From: Chamaea fasciata
Lineage: Eukaryota > Chordata > Aves > Passeriformes > Sylviidae
Assembly (NCBI GenBank): GCA_029207755.1
Contig: JARCOQ010000002.1
Location: forward strand, 14,213,156-14,277,155
Length of the DNA: 64,000 nucleotides
Reading direction: 5' to 3'
The translations under genes were made by a program, and so were the position numbers. This document shows positions 23,408-36,331 of the stretch, piece by piece. The notes beneath the pieces were generated by a model. That model worked only from the letters and a program-made list of their open reading frames with translations. It ran no database searches and was not told where the DNA came from. Positions within the stretch are counted from its first letter, which is position 1. Every line of letters begins with the position of its first letter.

Positions 23408-23997
23408 AGACCATCTTTTTTTAACCCATGCAGACATCTCAGCCCTAAGCTCATTCACCCACCACAGCTGCAGAAGTGGGATCAAGGAAAGAATCAGAAG
23501 GGCAGGAGTGTGAAAACTAGTGGATTGAGAAAAAGACAATTTAATAGGGAAATCAAAAGCCGTGAGCACAAGCAAAGCGAAGCAAGGAATTAATTCACTG
23601 TTTCCCATGGGCAGGCAGGTGTTCAGCATCCCTGGAAGAGCAGGGCCCCATCACATATAGCTGTGACTTGGAAAGACAAACGCCAGGACTCTGAACACCT
23701 CCCTTCCTCCTCCTTCCACCTGCTTTATATACTGAGCATGATGTCATGTGCCATGGAATATCCCTTTGATCACTTGGGGCAGTTGTCCTGTCTGTGTCCC
23801 CTCCCAAATTCCTGCATACCACTCAGACTACTTGCTTTCAGTGAAAAGCAGAAATGCCCTTGATTCCATATTAGCTCTGCTCAACAATATCTAACACCCC
23901 TTGTGTTATCAACACTGTTTTAGTCAGAGATCCAAAACACAGCACCATATAAGCTACTCTGAAGAAAATTAACTTTACCACAGCTAAAATCAGTACA
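23408..23997 (-). mobile_element. Near-complete avian LTR, family H copy 1
   Basis: About 590 bp. On the minus strand it starts TGTACTGATTTTAGC followed by GTTAATTTTCTTC, an avian LTR start known to me from bird genomes. It has a TATATAAAGC box (plus 23724-23731) and an ATTAAA-type polyA site (TTTAAT on plus at 23540-23545). It ends near GGGTTAAAAAAAGATGG. Flanks are TAGAT and GAGAT, 4 of 5 bases alike. The 75-codon ORFs within it are LTR noise. Confidence 0.75.
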
Positions 23998-24002
23998 GAG
24001 AT

Positions 24003-27000
24003 TTAAAACTGCCAGTGCTGGAGACATTTACATCCAGAAATCCCTCTCAGAGTACTCAATCTGACCATGTACTTTATGATTCTTTCTTTTGATTAAGTAA
24101 AAAGTCATGAGCAGGAGATCAGCACTTTTTGCCACACAATGGCATCAAGATTTACACAAATTTCCTAGGGGAAGTATAATTTCACCTAATTAACAAATTG
24201 TATTTTCCAAGTCAGGTTATTTGCAGCCAGGATATGAGAATATTTTACTATAGCATCTGAATAAATTAAACATTCATTCATTTACTGTGACATAAAAGCT
24301 TGGTGAGATTGGAAATATTATTACTCTCATTTTAAAGCAGGGAACAAATTACTACTGTCCATGTACAACAAAATACATACTCAGCTTCAGAAAATATGTA
24401 AGTCTACTTGGTACCCACCTATTGAAGGCCACATACACTAGGGAGTCTTGTTGGACTGTTGCTACACTGAAAGGATTTGCTCACATAGAAAAAGTTCAGG
24501 TCGGAGCACATTCAACCTTTCTGAGTCAGATTAGCATTTCTTTGGTTCAAGAGGGAAAAATATAGTAACGTGCTCAAAATAATATGGTCCTAGTCAAATT
24601 CTTTTACACACAAACTGGAAGTCTAAGAAATAAATGGGAGGAACACTCCCCTACCAAGATTTTGCAATGACTGTGATACAGATATAGCAGAGTACAAACT
24701 TACCCCGAACGTTAAAATATATCTTGTTATTAGAGACAATACATATTCAAAAATACATTTATGGACTTATATACTGTGCATACTTTATGTTTTAATTTTA
24801 ATTGTAGTATATCATTCATTATATGTTGCAATAACATAGCCATCATGTCAACACATAACTTAGATGCCCTATGGACTGAAAGGGCAGGTTTAATGAGGAA
24901 AACACCATTATTATTTTAATATAATGACATCGTTATTTTAAAAAAGCCCAAGGATACATTGAGAGAATTGTGAACAACTCACCAATATTGGTAAATCGGT
25001 GGTAAATGTTATAAAGAAAGGGAGTAACAATCACTTGGCCAAATAGGACTAGGGGAAAGTAAAAACAGGCATAGCAAAGGGTAGGGAGGCCACAAGATTC
25101 AGGGAGACATGATCTTTGTAGGCTTCTGCCAGCAAATATGCAAATCAGAAGGGAATCTGCTGTGGGAGATTGCTGTAAGCTCTCAGCAGCATTCCTCACC
25201 AAAAGAAACTTGACAGAAGAAGGAATGTCCTAATGTGGAAAAGAGTAGGTAAAAAAATGAAAACTTTTTTTTTTTTTTCCCCAGAGGCAAGCAAACATTA
25301 GCATAGCATAGTTTTGCTCTCCTAAATCTTGGAGGATATGAAGAATGGTTTTGGTTTTCTCTCCTTATACAGAATCTCAAATGAAACAAATGAAACTAAC
25401 AGGCAGGAATTTCCAAAAAAAGTAGCAGTATTTCCAGAGAGTGTGCAACTCCTATGCTCAAGGAGATATAAAAATTAAAATAATTTATTTGGCTCAGAAA
25501 TCAGAAATTTTTATTTGGCTGGACAAACTTGTACAGATTAATCCATTTGGGATTAAAGACAGACACTTCTGTGGAAGTATTGATAAACACTTCTGTTCCT
25601 TTATTTTTCATTGCAGCCTAGCAAATATTACTTTGGACCACACTTTTAATTTAAAAATGTTCACTATAAGGTAAATGTGTGCAGATTTAGAAATATAAGA
25701 ATATTTAATTAAATTTGGAACACCTTTTACTTGTTATGTGCTATTTTCCCGTTTTTCACTTTTAATATTATGCAGTAACATTAAAAACATTTAACTGATA
25801 TTTTTTCAAGAAAAACCACTAATGTTATACATTTACATTTCCATTTTCCATAAACACCATTTATACAGTATGACTATATTGTATTAAAATTATGTACTCT
25901 GTTATGGATATGTTGATAGAAAGAGAGTTGCAGTTTATCAAAGTACTTCAGTCTTTAGGTTTGATATTGGTGTATTTGATTTTTCCTATTTGCAGGATGT
26001 AAATCTGCATCGATGAATAAGCTATTTTACAAATTAAATCTAAAAACCTAAATCACCACATTTTGCACAAATTCAGAAAACAATTGTTTTCCTTTTTATT
26101 TGAACTTTTATATAGTGAGGGGATAAGCGTAACAATTCATCATATGGAGGTAAAAAAAATGTACGTCTGAGTACAGTTTTACACAGTTGGATATTTTTAC
26201 AAATAGAAGAATTTTTCAAGAGACTGTATGTTTCCTGGATTGAATGCAATATTTTGACCTACACTTTCACATAATCTTTATTTCTCCTAGCAAAGCCTTT
26301 TGTACTATTTCTGCTTAAAGAACATATAAATTAAAAAATAAACAGGAAAATTGCAAAGTAATACTTTTAGTCCTTTCTCTGTTCTTTCAACATCACTCAA
26401 GATTTTCACATTTTTACCTCTGGAATTGGTTCAATAGAAAATGATGCCGTATGAAAAACAGTAGAACGGTAAAACCCGTAGGTAAATTCATAGTAAGAAC
26501 AGAGATTGAACATTAATATCTGATATTAATGTCACATTTATGATTTAATTTTTCTCTCTAAATTCTATCGTAGTTCTTCCTGCTTCCCTCCATTTTCTCT
26601 TATGCTTTTAATTATGCAGATTGCTTTGGTGTGTCTTGTCTGTTAATTTTAGGGTCAAAAAAGCTCTTTCAGAAAGTGTCAATATTCATGTATGACAGTT
26701 GACCTCATTTAAGCTCAAACTTGCTTCAGCAGCAGTCTCTTTTCAATGTCAGCATTCAAATTCACCTGTCTCCTCATACAGTTTATATAAAAAAGTGATA
26801 ATCGATATTTTGATAATTTTCTAATACAATCCTAGATCACCTGTAAAGAGACTGGAAAATTACTTTCAGCATAGTTTAACAACTGCAGAAATTAAGGGGG
26901 AAAATAAAATTTATTTAAACAATAAGGTTAACAGCATGGAAATATATTTTCCTTCTGCAACAAGTAGCACTTCTGAAAGTGATTTCACATCTTTGAATAG

Positions 27001-27089
27001 CCAACACCTCTCCCTCCCCCCCAAAAAAACCCCACCCAACAATACTGGGAATATTTCCTCAAAATAAATAAACCATAAAGTGCACTATC
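24003..27089. other. Unique AT-rich sequence, no gene seen
   Basis: About 3.1 kb, AT-rich. ORFs of up to 89 codons without motifs. No repeat family recognised. Confidence 0.5.
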
Positions 27090-27280
27090 CATCGATGTGA
27101 TCAGTTTGAGTGTGTTGTCCTGCCTTTATCCCTTCTGACTCTTTCACACCACCACCCTACTTGCCATGGGGGCTGTTCAACAGTAAACACCAGTGTGTTA
27201 TCAACCATTGGTGTTTTAGTCACAAACCAAAAACACAGCCACCATTAAGAAAATTAACTTCATCACAGACGAACCTGGTG
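27090..27280 (-). mobile_element. U3 fragment of family H LTR, copy 2
   Basis: Shares with 23700-23997 the order GTCCTGCC, GTGTTATCAACCA, TGTTTTAGTCACAAA, CAAAAACACAGC, AAGAAAATTAACTTCATCAC. Only the outer U3 part is present, with no TATA or polyA region. Boundaries approximate. Confidence 0.68.
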
Positions 27281-29768
27281 GTATCCCCACCCCTTATTCT
27301 ATACATTTCCATTGTGCTTACTAGTGGGTCTTACACTACGCAATACACCTTCATTAAACACCTTCTCCCTCCTCATCTTTTGATATACACACAGATATCA
27401 ATCCCTCAGTCTATGGGTCACCCCTGAAAAATATCCATAAAATGTCCAGAGCCCATTCAGCCTGATTCTGGTTCCATCTCTTACAGCAGGTGCTCAGGAC
27501 AGGAGAGATGGTGTGTTACTTTGAGTTATTTTTTTGGATGCCAAAATCAGCTCACATTTGGTTACTGCTGCACTTGACTGGCTTCTTGCAAGGCTCCTGC
27601 TTTCCTACATTTCAAGTCATGGGTTAAGCAACTTAAAAGTATATTATTTGCAAGTGAGTCCATATTTTCACACAGCTTCTTTATTTGTTGTTTCTTTTGC
27701 CAATATTCATAGACTCTTTAGCCCCTTGTCCTCTCTTACTAAATATGAGTATGATTTCTCAAAAAAATGCCTCTATTTTGTGTTTGCTTTTCTAGTTAGG
27801 CAAGAGAGTTATTAGTATGGTCTAACATAAATCTAGCATGATTTTGCTGCAAAGCTAATTTCTGATAGGGCTTCTTTTTGCTAAAATAATTGCACATAGT
27901 AAAAATAAACAAATATATTCCTTTCTGCAGGAAAAGCTCTTTAGTGTGCTTTGAAATCATATGCAAACAATCGGTATAAGCTGTTGACATTTCTGTTGTT
28001 CTATATTAAATCTACGTTCTGTAAACTTCCAGCTGTGTTGTTGGTGTTGTCATTTGATACTTGACACCAAAACTCCTCAGATGTACTTCCTCGACTTGTT
28101 TTTATTTCTTGCCTTGTGATAGCAAAGGATATTCTTGTATATGATTCCCCTGCCCTCCAGTAAACTTGAGTTAGTAAGTGTCAAACACTGGAATAAATCT
28201 GCATTATATTTATGTAGTGTCCTGTCTTATTCAAGGTCAATGAGGTATGAAAAGAATCTTATTATAGTGTTTCTTTACTTCAGGCAGTTATCACTGAGAC
28301 TAAGATCATCTTTTTGTCTGCATCCAGCAGACAAGGGTAAACATAAATGTAGTTCAAAAGGAAATTCATTTAGAGTTCACAAGGGTTTAAAGTTGGGGCT
28401 TGAGTTCTTATTTTCCTCCAGGGAAAAAAAAATCAGGTTACCTTTTATTCAGGTTTCCGGGTCTCATTTTCTTTTGAAAAGTAACACAAATTCTTTTTGA
28501 AATTTCTCCTTGTCACATTGCTGCTGGTCGCAGTAACCCTTTATGAAGAGGAAAAACAGGTATGATGAAAATGTCCCTTAGCAGGCTTGGTAAAGACATG
28601 ATAATGGCAGCAATTTTCATGCAATTTCCCTAAAATAAACAAGCACTTACTGAACACCTAAGTTGTTCTTAACTACTAGAACTTTTAATCCACCCTTTCT
28701 AATTGTACACATTCTTATCAAGAAATGTTCTTAACAACTTTTACAAAGAGCAGAATGTTATAGAAATAAATGCTGGAGCCTATGAAATACCATTAGGAAA
28801 ACTGCAAAATTATGGAGAGGTGGGGGGAGGGGGAGTGTGCTCTCATAGAGACCATACCTGCAAAAAGAAATTTTTAAGCCTACATAGAAAACAAAGCAAA
28901 AATTTATTCAGAGCTTGTGCTAAAGTAAAAACTGGACAGACACCAAATATAGCTGCTTTTAGTTGGTCAAAACATTTGATATAGGCATTTTCCATCAGGT
29001 ATTACTCTATATCTCTGAAGCTATATATAGAACTCTATCTAGAGATATACTCTGTATCTCTTTATTTATACCTAAGAGAAGAAACTTGGTATTTATGTAT
29101 TTTTAAAAAGAATTCATCATTAGGTATCACATCTGTGATACAAACTGTATTATTCCGGTTATTGTTTTTTAGCCCCTGCAACAAGAACAAATCTATCATG
29201 GTGTTGAAACAAAAGGCAGTGAAGAGAAGGAAGAGCAATAGTTCAGTAGTTAAGCTCTTTTATGTTGAATATGCTTTCTCATTCATTGGCTCAAGTTTTC
29301 TTTAAGTGCATGCAGGCACAATTTTTTCCATTGAGTTTTGTAGGAGCTAGATGAGAATTTCCAAGGGCAAAAGCTATTAAGTGCAATGTGTATTATTAAT
29401 GTGTTTATGTCTCCCTTACCATATTTATTATAAGCACATTAATGAAAATGTCATGAATATTAAGGCTGATTTATAAGAATCTGGTTCTGTTTACAGCCAA
29501 ATTACTGCACACTGGAAATATTTTATTTAACTTAATACATGCACTTGCAATTTATTAAGACACTTGTATCCCTCCAAAGAAAAGCCTATATTAATGACTT
29601 TTGATTGATGACTTACAGGTTTACAGTGTTTTCTTCTGAATATGGGTGTTGAGGGGAAAAAATCCTTCAAATATTATTGAGAATCTATTTTTATGCAAGG
29701 AATTTTACCAAATAATACAAGTGTACTCATAAGGTATGTCTTTAACCAATTTTGAGATAATGAAATAG
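27281..29768. other. Unique AT-rich sequence, no gene seen
   Basis: No repeat recognised. A 121-codon ORF at 28135-28500 and a 105-codon ORF at 27110-27427 show no motif; the latter overlaps an LTR fragment. Confidence 0.5.
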
Positions 29769-30099
29769 TGTAGGAGATATTGGGGTACACTGGACGGGGT
29801 ACACTGGACAGGGTACTGTGAATTTAATTAGCATAGTCAGTTTGATACCGTGGCAAGAACAGACAGAGATTTGAAGGTTACAAGAAGATTGGCTCAAGAC
29901 TGGCAACAGGAAAAAAAAGATGGAATCAATTTCTGCAAGCAAGAGATATTGTAAAATGTATGTTTGCATGATGTTTAATCTAATCATGGTAGTAAAAAAT
30001 TACTAGCCTTCCTAGAATGATTTATAAACATTTGTAGCACAAAGTAAAAAATGAATTCTGACCACCAGTCTTCCCATCTCTCTCTCAGTCATCAATAGT
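29769..30099 (+). mobile_element. 5' LTR of the second provirus
   Basis: Starts TGTAGGAGATATTGGGG and matches 33118 onward for about 185 bp, then diverges. A near-duplicate GGGTACACTGGAC repeat occurs at about 29783-29813. A possible degraded primer site (TGGTGCTCC near 30101) follows. End approximate. Confidence 0.7.
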
Positions 30100-30639
30100 T
30101 GGTGCTCCATGTTGTAGGAGAAGGACTGGCTGGACGATGACAGTCGACAAGCCTCTGGAACTGATTATGACAGTGAGAGAACTGTGTTTGGGCCCACAGT
30201 CACCTATACGCTGCAACGTGGCAGATGAGCCAGGGGAACTGAAGGATGGGACAGTACATGTCCGACAAGAGAGCCATTAATGAAACCATGCTAGCCTTTC
30301 TGAGCAAGCATGGATCCCCCATCCCACCTACAGTCCCACCACTATACCACCAGTGACCCCAGAGCTGTCAAATCCTTAACACTTATAGCACTGAAGGAGA
30401 GTCTTTTGACCCCGGCCCCAAAAAGATCTGGACTTATTCCCTTCGGATACGCATAATAATTAGTTACAGATACAAAAAGAAAGCCCTTAAGGACAGAGAT
30501 TTTGACTTTATTTCGCTAATCAATGCCACTCTAAGTTTCACCAGAATGTCCAGCCTTTACGGGGAAACTCATCTTGCAGCATGGGACTGCAATATGCGAA
30601 GACACAAATCCCATAGCCAACGCAGCAGCTACACAGTAA

Positions 30640-31025
30640 CCAGGACCAACTCTCAGCTTCCAACCGGCCCAGCCCCCACCCACTGGACCATTGGCGACCT
30701 CTGTGCAGCAACTCTAGGAAGTGCAGGACTGGACATATCAACCAATAACATAATAATGTTGACTGATCACTCAGTTTTTTATCTTCCTACAGGAGTTTAT
30801 GGACCCATGGAACCTGGTTATCACGCCTTGCTCATAGTCAGTCGTTGACTCTGATGCGGCTGGGGAGATAAAGATCATGGCTTGGACCCCCCCCAGCTGT
30901 CCTGCATGGTCTTGGCAGGGAGCAACATAGCTCAACTCATACCTTTCCCAGTATCGGGGTTGCAGATAAGGCAGTATCCCAATAGCTGAACAGAAGGGAG
31001 GCAAGTTTGGTTCCACAGGGGTCCT
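30640..31025 (+). pseudogene. Retroviral dUTPase remnant
   Basis: dUTPase hydrolyses dUTP and in betaretroviruses is encoded in the pro frame. Seen here are a motif-1-like GSAGLD (near 30717), TGVYGPMEPG (near 30793), IAQLIPFPV (near 30927) and the C-terminal GGKFGSTG (near 31000). They lie in more than one frame, so the gene is frameshifted as well as interrupted. The longest open part ends at 30848. Assignment rests on motif order. Confidence 0.78.
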
Positions 31026-31059
31026 ACAAATTTTCTGGACACAATATATTACATCTCAG

Positions 31060-31362
31060 CACCCTACATGCCAATGCAAAGTGACTCTGCAAGGCAAAGT
31101 ATTAATTTTAATAGGCCCTATTGATACTGGTGCAAATGTGACTGTTATCTCAAAAGACCAATGGCCCAGTGATCAGCCATTAACCACTGTGCCTCAGATG
31201 CTCTGGGATGTGGATGGGAATAATCAAAGCCTGCAGAGCCAACACTTGGTGCAAATTTCTACAGTCAAACCTTTTGTGCTGTCTGTCCCTCTGATTTTGT
31301 TAGGGAGGGATCTTTTGACACAGTGGAGTTTTAGAACTCAATCATTTAGTGGGGGTCATTAA
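31060..31362 (+). pseudogene. pro: Retroviral aspartic protease remnant
   Basis: Contains the active-site DTGA (near 31125) and a C-terminal ILLGRDLLTQW (near 31295-31325), both characteristic of class II retroviral proteases. An open frame of 97 or fewer codons (31081-31362) covers the core. It follows the dUTPase as expected for a betaretrovirus-like pro gene, in a different frame from the longest dUTPase piece. Confidence 0.88.
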
Positions 31363-31880
31363 AGCACGCAACACTTTAAAACTAACCTAGAAAGCATAAA
31401 AACCTGTTTGAATGGATCAATGTCTCTTAAGTTCTTAGCAGGAGGAGGGGAGCCAGCGATGGCATCCCTGCTGAGAGACTGCAGAAAGTCCTTTTATGTT
31501 TTCAATATTTGAATTGTTCTTTGATAGAATCTAACAAAATAGTTACTGCCTTTGAGCGAGAACTTAATGCAGGACTGCTTGTCTCTTTCCCTTGTTTAGT
31601 TTGTCATACTGGCCATCATCAAGCCTGGGTTGAAAGCAAATATGTTGAAAGTGAGATACTATGGTATTGTGCATCTCATAAAAGATGAGGTACTTGCTGT
31701 CAATATGATCCATCAGGGTGCAGCAGAAATAATGCACAAATTCAATGATTATTATGTGGGTATAAGTTTGGTCTACCCGAACAATTGGAAATTACTGTGG
31801 AGCAGTGGTTTACTGCTACTGAGAATAAGGATAAATGATGATTTTCTGAATATTATGGTATTTACTGAGAATTGTTTCTA
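31363..31880 (+). other. Unassigned internal proviral segment
   Basis: Lies where the RT fingers and palm should be, but no RT motif such as YMDD is visible. Short open pieces in two frames (one with CHTGHHQAW near 31605) might be env-derived. The origin is not clear. Confidence 0.35.
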
Positions 31881-32292
31881 GTGCTCAGATATAGTCCGTT
31901 AACCAACCAAAAACAAATGTTTAGGAAAGCCTTAGCCCTTGTCACTGAAGCTGCAAGTCAGGCAGGACTTTGCATAACTTCTGAAAAGGTACAACAAAAC
32001 TGTCCTTCAAGGTATTTGGGGTGGCACATTGGAGTCCGTTTAATTTCTTCCCCAAATCTGCAAATTCAGACAAACATTCACAGAAAAACTTTTGAGAGCA
32101 ATTAACTGAGTGCACTGCTTATTAGGAATCCCAAATGCAGAGCTAAGTCCTTTGTTTGAACTGCTAAAGGGAGATTCAGATCTTTTATCATCCGGACAAC
32201 TCAGTTTACAAGCTCAGCAGACACTGCAAGGCGTATCTGATGCCTTAGCCAGCAAGCTGCATGCTGGGCACATGAGCTACCTTTCCTTTTAA
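31881..32292 (+). pseudogene. pol: RT thumb and connection fragment
   Basis: A 5'-truncated RT piece. AGLCITSEKVQ and YLGWHI (near 31963-32030) match the segment just after the catalytic YMDD in class II RTs. A frame change near 32105 leads to LLGIPNAELSPLFELLKG (near 32115-32170), typical of the connection region. The catalytic YMDD itself is missing, so the 5' junction is close to 31881. Confidence 0.85.
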
Positions 32293-32639
32293 TAATTTTA
32301 CATCCAACAAAACAGCCCCATGCTTTGATATTTCAATGGGACTAAAAGGCACCAGACCCTTTGCTTGTCATTGAATGGATTTTTTTACCACACCAAGCTA
32401 CCAAAACCATCAGTACCCAACAGGAAATGATGGCCCAGCTGGTTGTTAAAGCCCGACAGAGACTCATTTCTCTTGCAGAAGTGGAATTTTCCATTGTTTT
32501 CCTGCCCTCATCACCCTTTATTTGAATTGTATATTTCAGAAATCTGAGGTTATTCAAATGGCCTTTTGGCCTTTGCTGAATTCAGTGGACAAATCTAAAT
32601 ACATCCTTCAAAACATGAACTTTTAACACCTTTATTACA

Positions 32640-32890
32640 ATTAACAGCAAAATCAAAGAGAAGTGAGGTTCCACTTCAAGCCTTATCAGTATTCACAGAT
32701 GGTTCTGGTCACTCTCATAAATCAGTTACAGTATAGAGAGACCCTTCTTCTAGAGCCAAAAGATCAGATGTATCCACACTAGAGGGATGCCCCCAAATTG
32801 TTGAACTTGCTACTGTTGTCAGAGCTTTTTGAAAACCTTTCTGTTCTTTTTAATCTAGTAACAGATTCGGCTTATGTTGCAGAAATCATG
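32640..32890 (+). pseudogene. pol: RNase H remnant
   Basis: FTDGSG near 32692-32710 and TDSAYVAE near 32863-32886 are the two Asp-containing active-site segments of retroviral RNase H, at the expected spacing. Frameshifts and stops occur between them. Sequence after 32890 is no longer pol. Confidence 0.82.
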
Positions 32891-33103
32891 ATATGAGCTG
32901 AAGCATGAGCCCTGAAAGAGAGTGTAAACAAACTGCAAGCAGATGATGGGTTTGACTGGCTCAATCAGCTCCTAAGAGACTGGGGACTCAATGGGTAGAT
33001 TAGAAATTTTGTTAGAGTAGGTTTCTATGTATTAGGCATTATATTATGTGTTGTTATAATTATTCCTTGTATTTTACAGTGTGTAAAAATTAATAAACTT
33101 AAC
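32891..33103 (+). pseudogene. env: Env transmembrane end fused after RNase H
   Basis: A helical segment (ESVNKLQADDGFDWLNQLL, near 32920-32975) is followed by a TAG near 32996 and a hydrophobic stretch of about 25 residues with PCILQC (near 33010-33085), then a short basic tail. This layout matches the membrane-spanning end of a retroviral TM protein. SU, the cleavage site and the fusion peptide are absent. Confidence 0.7.
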
Positions 33104-33115
33104 AGGAAAGGGGGA
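33104..33115 (+). other. Polypurine tract of the second provirus
   Basis: AGGAAAGGGGGA immediately upstream of the 3' LTR start (33118). It is the expected plus-strand primer position and fixes the orientation. Confidence 0.85.
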
Positions 33116-33117
33116 CA

Positions 33118-33543
33118 TGTAGGATATATTGGGGTATACACAGGACAGGGTACTGTGAATTTAATTAGAATAGTCAATTTGATAATCAAGATGCCTTGGC
33201 AAGAACAAACAGAGCTTTGAAGATTACAAGAAGATTGGATCAAGACTGGCAACAGGAAAAGAAGATCAAACCAACTTCTGCAAGTAAGAGAAAATAGAAT
33301 TTAATAACATGACCATTATGCACATAAGACACATAGAACCCAAATCAATGTTCTCGTAGGTACCACCTGATTTCTACATTCTGGGAACCATGTATGGGAA
33401 ACCACAACCTTGCATGGGTGCAGGGGATGTCTCAGGGATTCATACTTTTCTGAATAAGTCTGGATATGGGTTTTCTCACTTGAGTTATTAAATAAGACTT
33501 ATGCGCACTGCTGTCTGTTTTTTCATATCTACCCCCCATCCAG
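33118..33543 (+). mobile_element. 3' LTR of the second provirus
   Basis: Starts TGTAGGATATATTGGGG right after the polypurine tract and pairs with 29769 onward. An AATAAG-type polyA site lies near 33491. The end at a CA near 33543 is tentative. Confidence 0.68.
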
Positions 33544-36331
33544 CATGGTCATATGTAGTTCATTCATCCATGCATGAAAAACAAGTATTCGACTTCCTTT
33601 TTACATTTTCATCCCATATTCTTAATGCAAAGTCAACCAAATTTGAGCACAAGCCTAGATGTTTAAACCAACAAGGACACCATTCCATAATATATACATA
33701 TAATAAATAATTTCAGATAGATAGATGCATAAAAACCCTTCCAGCCTGCTACTAAGTAAGATGGAATGGATGCTAAATTGGCAGCTAGAATAGATGACCA
33801 TTTTCCCTTCAAGATGATTAAAGTCCCTTCCAACTGAACATTTCCATTCAATTCTAGTCTAGTCTAGTTTGTTTAAATTCTACCATTAGATGTATCACTT
33901 TCAGGAAACTTTGGTTTGCATCGTAGAAGATGCAGCCTAAACAGACATGGCCTCACAGAGGTATATTCAGATACAAGAGAATGAAATTACATTTCTGAGA
34001 ATTCAGGACATACCTGTTGTGTACTTTTAAAATAGTAACTGCAATTGAAAACAATATTATTCTCCTTTTTTTTCTTTCTTTTTTTTTCCACCAGACATGA
34101 CTGTAGAGACTTTTTACAGAAACAATCTTTGTTGTGGGCAAAACTCTTAACCCACCTTTTATAGAATATGTGTTTTATCCTACTGCCCTGTATCCCTGTA
34201 AAAATGTAATGCTTTATTGTATTTAAATGCAATGTTTATTGTATTTAATTAAATGGACAGAGCTCTCTTAAAACCCTTATCCTCCAAGAACAAATCTTGG
34301 TGGACAATTAGTAATTAAAGCTAAGGAAAACAGGACTGGATGATGAAAAACTACTGTGGGAGTAGTTTTTCCAGTAAACTGTGCATAAAGAACTATATTA
34401 ATGAAAATGAAGAAGCTTTGTGTGCTTGATGGAGCATGTTCACGGCATGAGTGTACAGAGCAAAGGAGGAAGTAATGAGCTCCAGATTGCCTAGTTGTCA
34501 CACAAAATGCTGAGACAACATTCCTTGCAGATGGAGGATTTCGAGAGATGATGTTTCTGTGTTAAAGGAGAGTCATGGAGGGTCTGAGAAGATTTGAGAT
34601 TAAGCTAATGCCAAATTTTCTTTTCAATAAATTCTGTGAGAAAACTATCAGATTCACTCCACTTCTTTCTGAGGTTTATGAAGACTTCAGGTCACTGCCA
34701 TCAGTTTTGAAAAGATGAAAATATAAATTGCTCCAAAAACTTAGTTAACCACTCATTTAAAGCAAAACAAGAATAACTGAAATATAGGTTATTTTTTTTT
34801 TTACAGACATACAGAGAAACGTAAAAATTAAGTCTTAATATTAAGACATTTTTGATAAGTATAATTTTTTTGTGCTCACATTACAGGAAAATAAAGAGGG
34901 AAGGGTGTCCCTTGTACTCTGAAGAGAGTAAATTACTGCTGAGATTCAGGTTATTGTCCATAAACCACCGTTCTAAAACTGTCTCTGGAGTCTTGGCTTA
35001 ATCCTTACCTTACTAGTCCAAATATTTAAAATGTTTCTTCACTACTGAAAGTTTCAGTTACAAAGCTCCCTGCTGTGAACACTTGGTTGGGACCAGTTAT
35101 ATCTTGTCTCATAATTTAAAAAAAAATCTTTTTAACTTTTTTGTTTGTTTGCTCAATGGGTCAAAAAGGAAACAAGCAAGCTTGAATCAAAGAGGAAAAA
35201 TATAATATTGGTCCTAAAAATAAATTATATGCAATATGCTCATCTTTATTCTTTAAATGAGTGGGAAAAGATTATTATTAATAATACACTACATATCAGA
35301 TCGAACGTATCTGCAAGTTTCATTGCAATTAGTTTGTCTCTGTGATTCAGATTAACTTCCTTCATGATAGTGAAATGTCATTAGAAAACAACGTTTTGAA
35401 AGTCTGCCAGTGCAAAGTTTAGATGAAATTAATCTCAACATTATTATATATCAAGAAAGGAAATAAGTTTGAAAAATGCATACCTTTCCATCCTATAATT
35501 AAATGTCATTTTTATTTTAAGATAATATGGTACCTAGCTTGTTTTTTTTAAACCCTTGAAAGTAGAAGTGTCATACATTGATAAAAAATGCAGCAGATTT
35601 GAAATGCAAATTAACAATCCCAAACAGATTTTGAAAGTGACCTCTATGACTTAAGAAAGTACATGTTCTGCAAGACTAGAAAAGTGTTCTTCAAAAAAAT
35701 CCATGCATTAAAGGTGGTACCCTGTATAAAAGCCATCCAGAATTCTATCCAGTTTTGCTGCTTCATTTCAGTTTTAAATCCTCTCTGCTTTCCAGTGAAT
35801 TGGGGACTTAGCTAATGTATTTGTAGGGGGTCTTCGGAAAAAAAAAGGTCAGCTGTTACATGACTAATAATGTTCATATTAGACAAAATGTTTTGTGTCA
35901 CTGAATCTAACACGCTGCTTATTATGTGTAAATGGCTCACATAGCCACCTACAGAATATACAGAACTCTGTCTTAAATCAGGTAGATTTCTAGCTGCTGA
36001 CCCTTGTTTGAGTTTCTCTAGGCTGTTCCAGATCCTAAGTTCACTGATTTCTAGAAATTTTATTTACTTTTCAAACTAAATTTATTCGCTCAAAAACTTC
36101 TCTCATTTGCAGTTGTGTCTCCGAATTTTTTCTTCAAGCATTTGCCATAAAGATACATCCGTATAGATCAGTAACATTCCATTCAGCCTTTTTTTTTGTC
36201 AGACAAGGCAAGTTAGTTTGTCTGCTCCCATTCATGCCAATCATTTTATGATATTCTTGAAACCAAGTGGCTGTAGTATTTCAGCCTAAATTTCTTTTTA
36301 TTGTGATAGATAACGAATCATTTATGAAAGC
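33544..36331. other. Unique AT-rich sequence, no gene seen
   Basis: About 2.8 kb. Pyrimidine run near 34060-34090. No gene, repeat family or RNA recognised. Confidence 0.5.

Larger units (their letters stand above)
29769..33543 (+). mobile_element. Second provirus, plus strand, heavily deleted
   Basis: About 3.8 kb. Two LTR copies share their first about 185 bp, from TGTAGGA(G/T)ATATTGGGG to GCAAG(C/T)AAGAGA. Between them, in order, are a dUTPase remnant, an aspartic protease, RT thumb/connection, RNase H, and the transmembrane end of env followed by a polypurine tract. Gag, the RT catalytic core, integrase and most of env are missing. A dUTPase joined to protease, and the protease C-terminal GRDLLTQW, indicate a class II (betaretrovirus-like) origin. 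No target duplication was found. The 3' LTR end (33543) is a guess from a terminal CA. Confidence 0.85.

Noticed and set aside
31081..31362. Host aspartic protease gene
   Set aside because: The DTGA and GRDLLTQW motifs, the preceding dUTPase and the flanking LTRs show it is retroviral.
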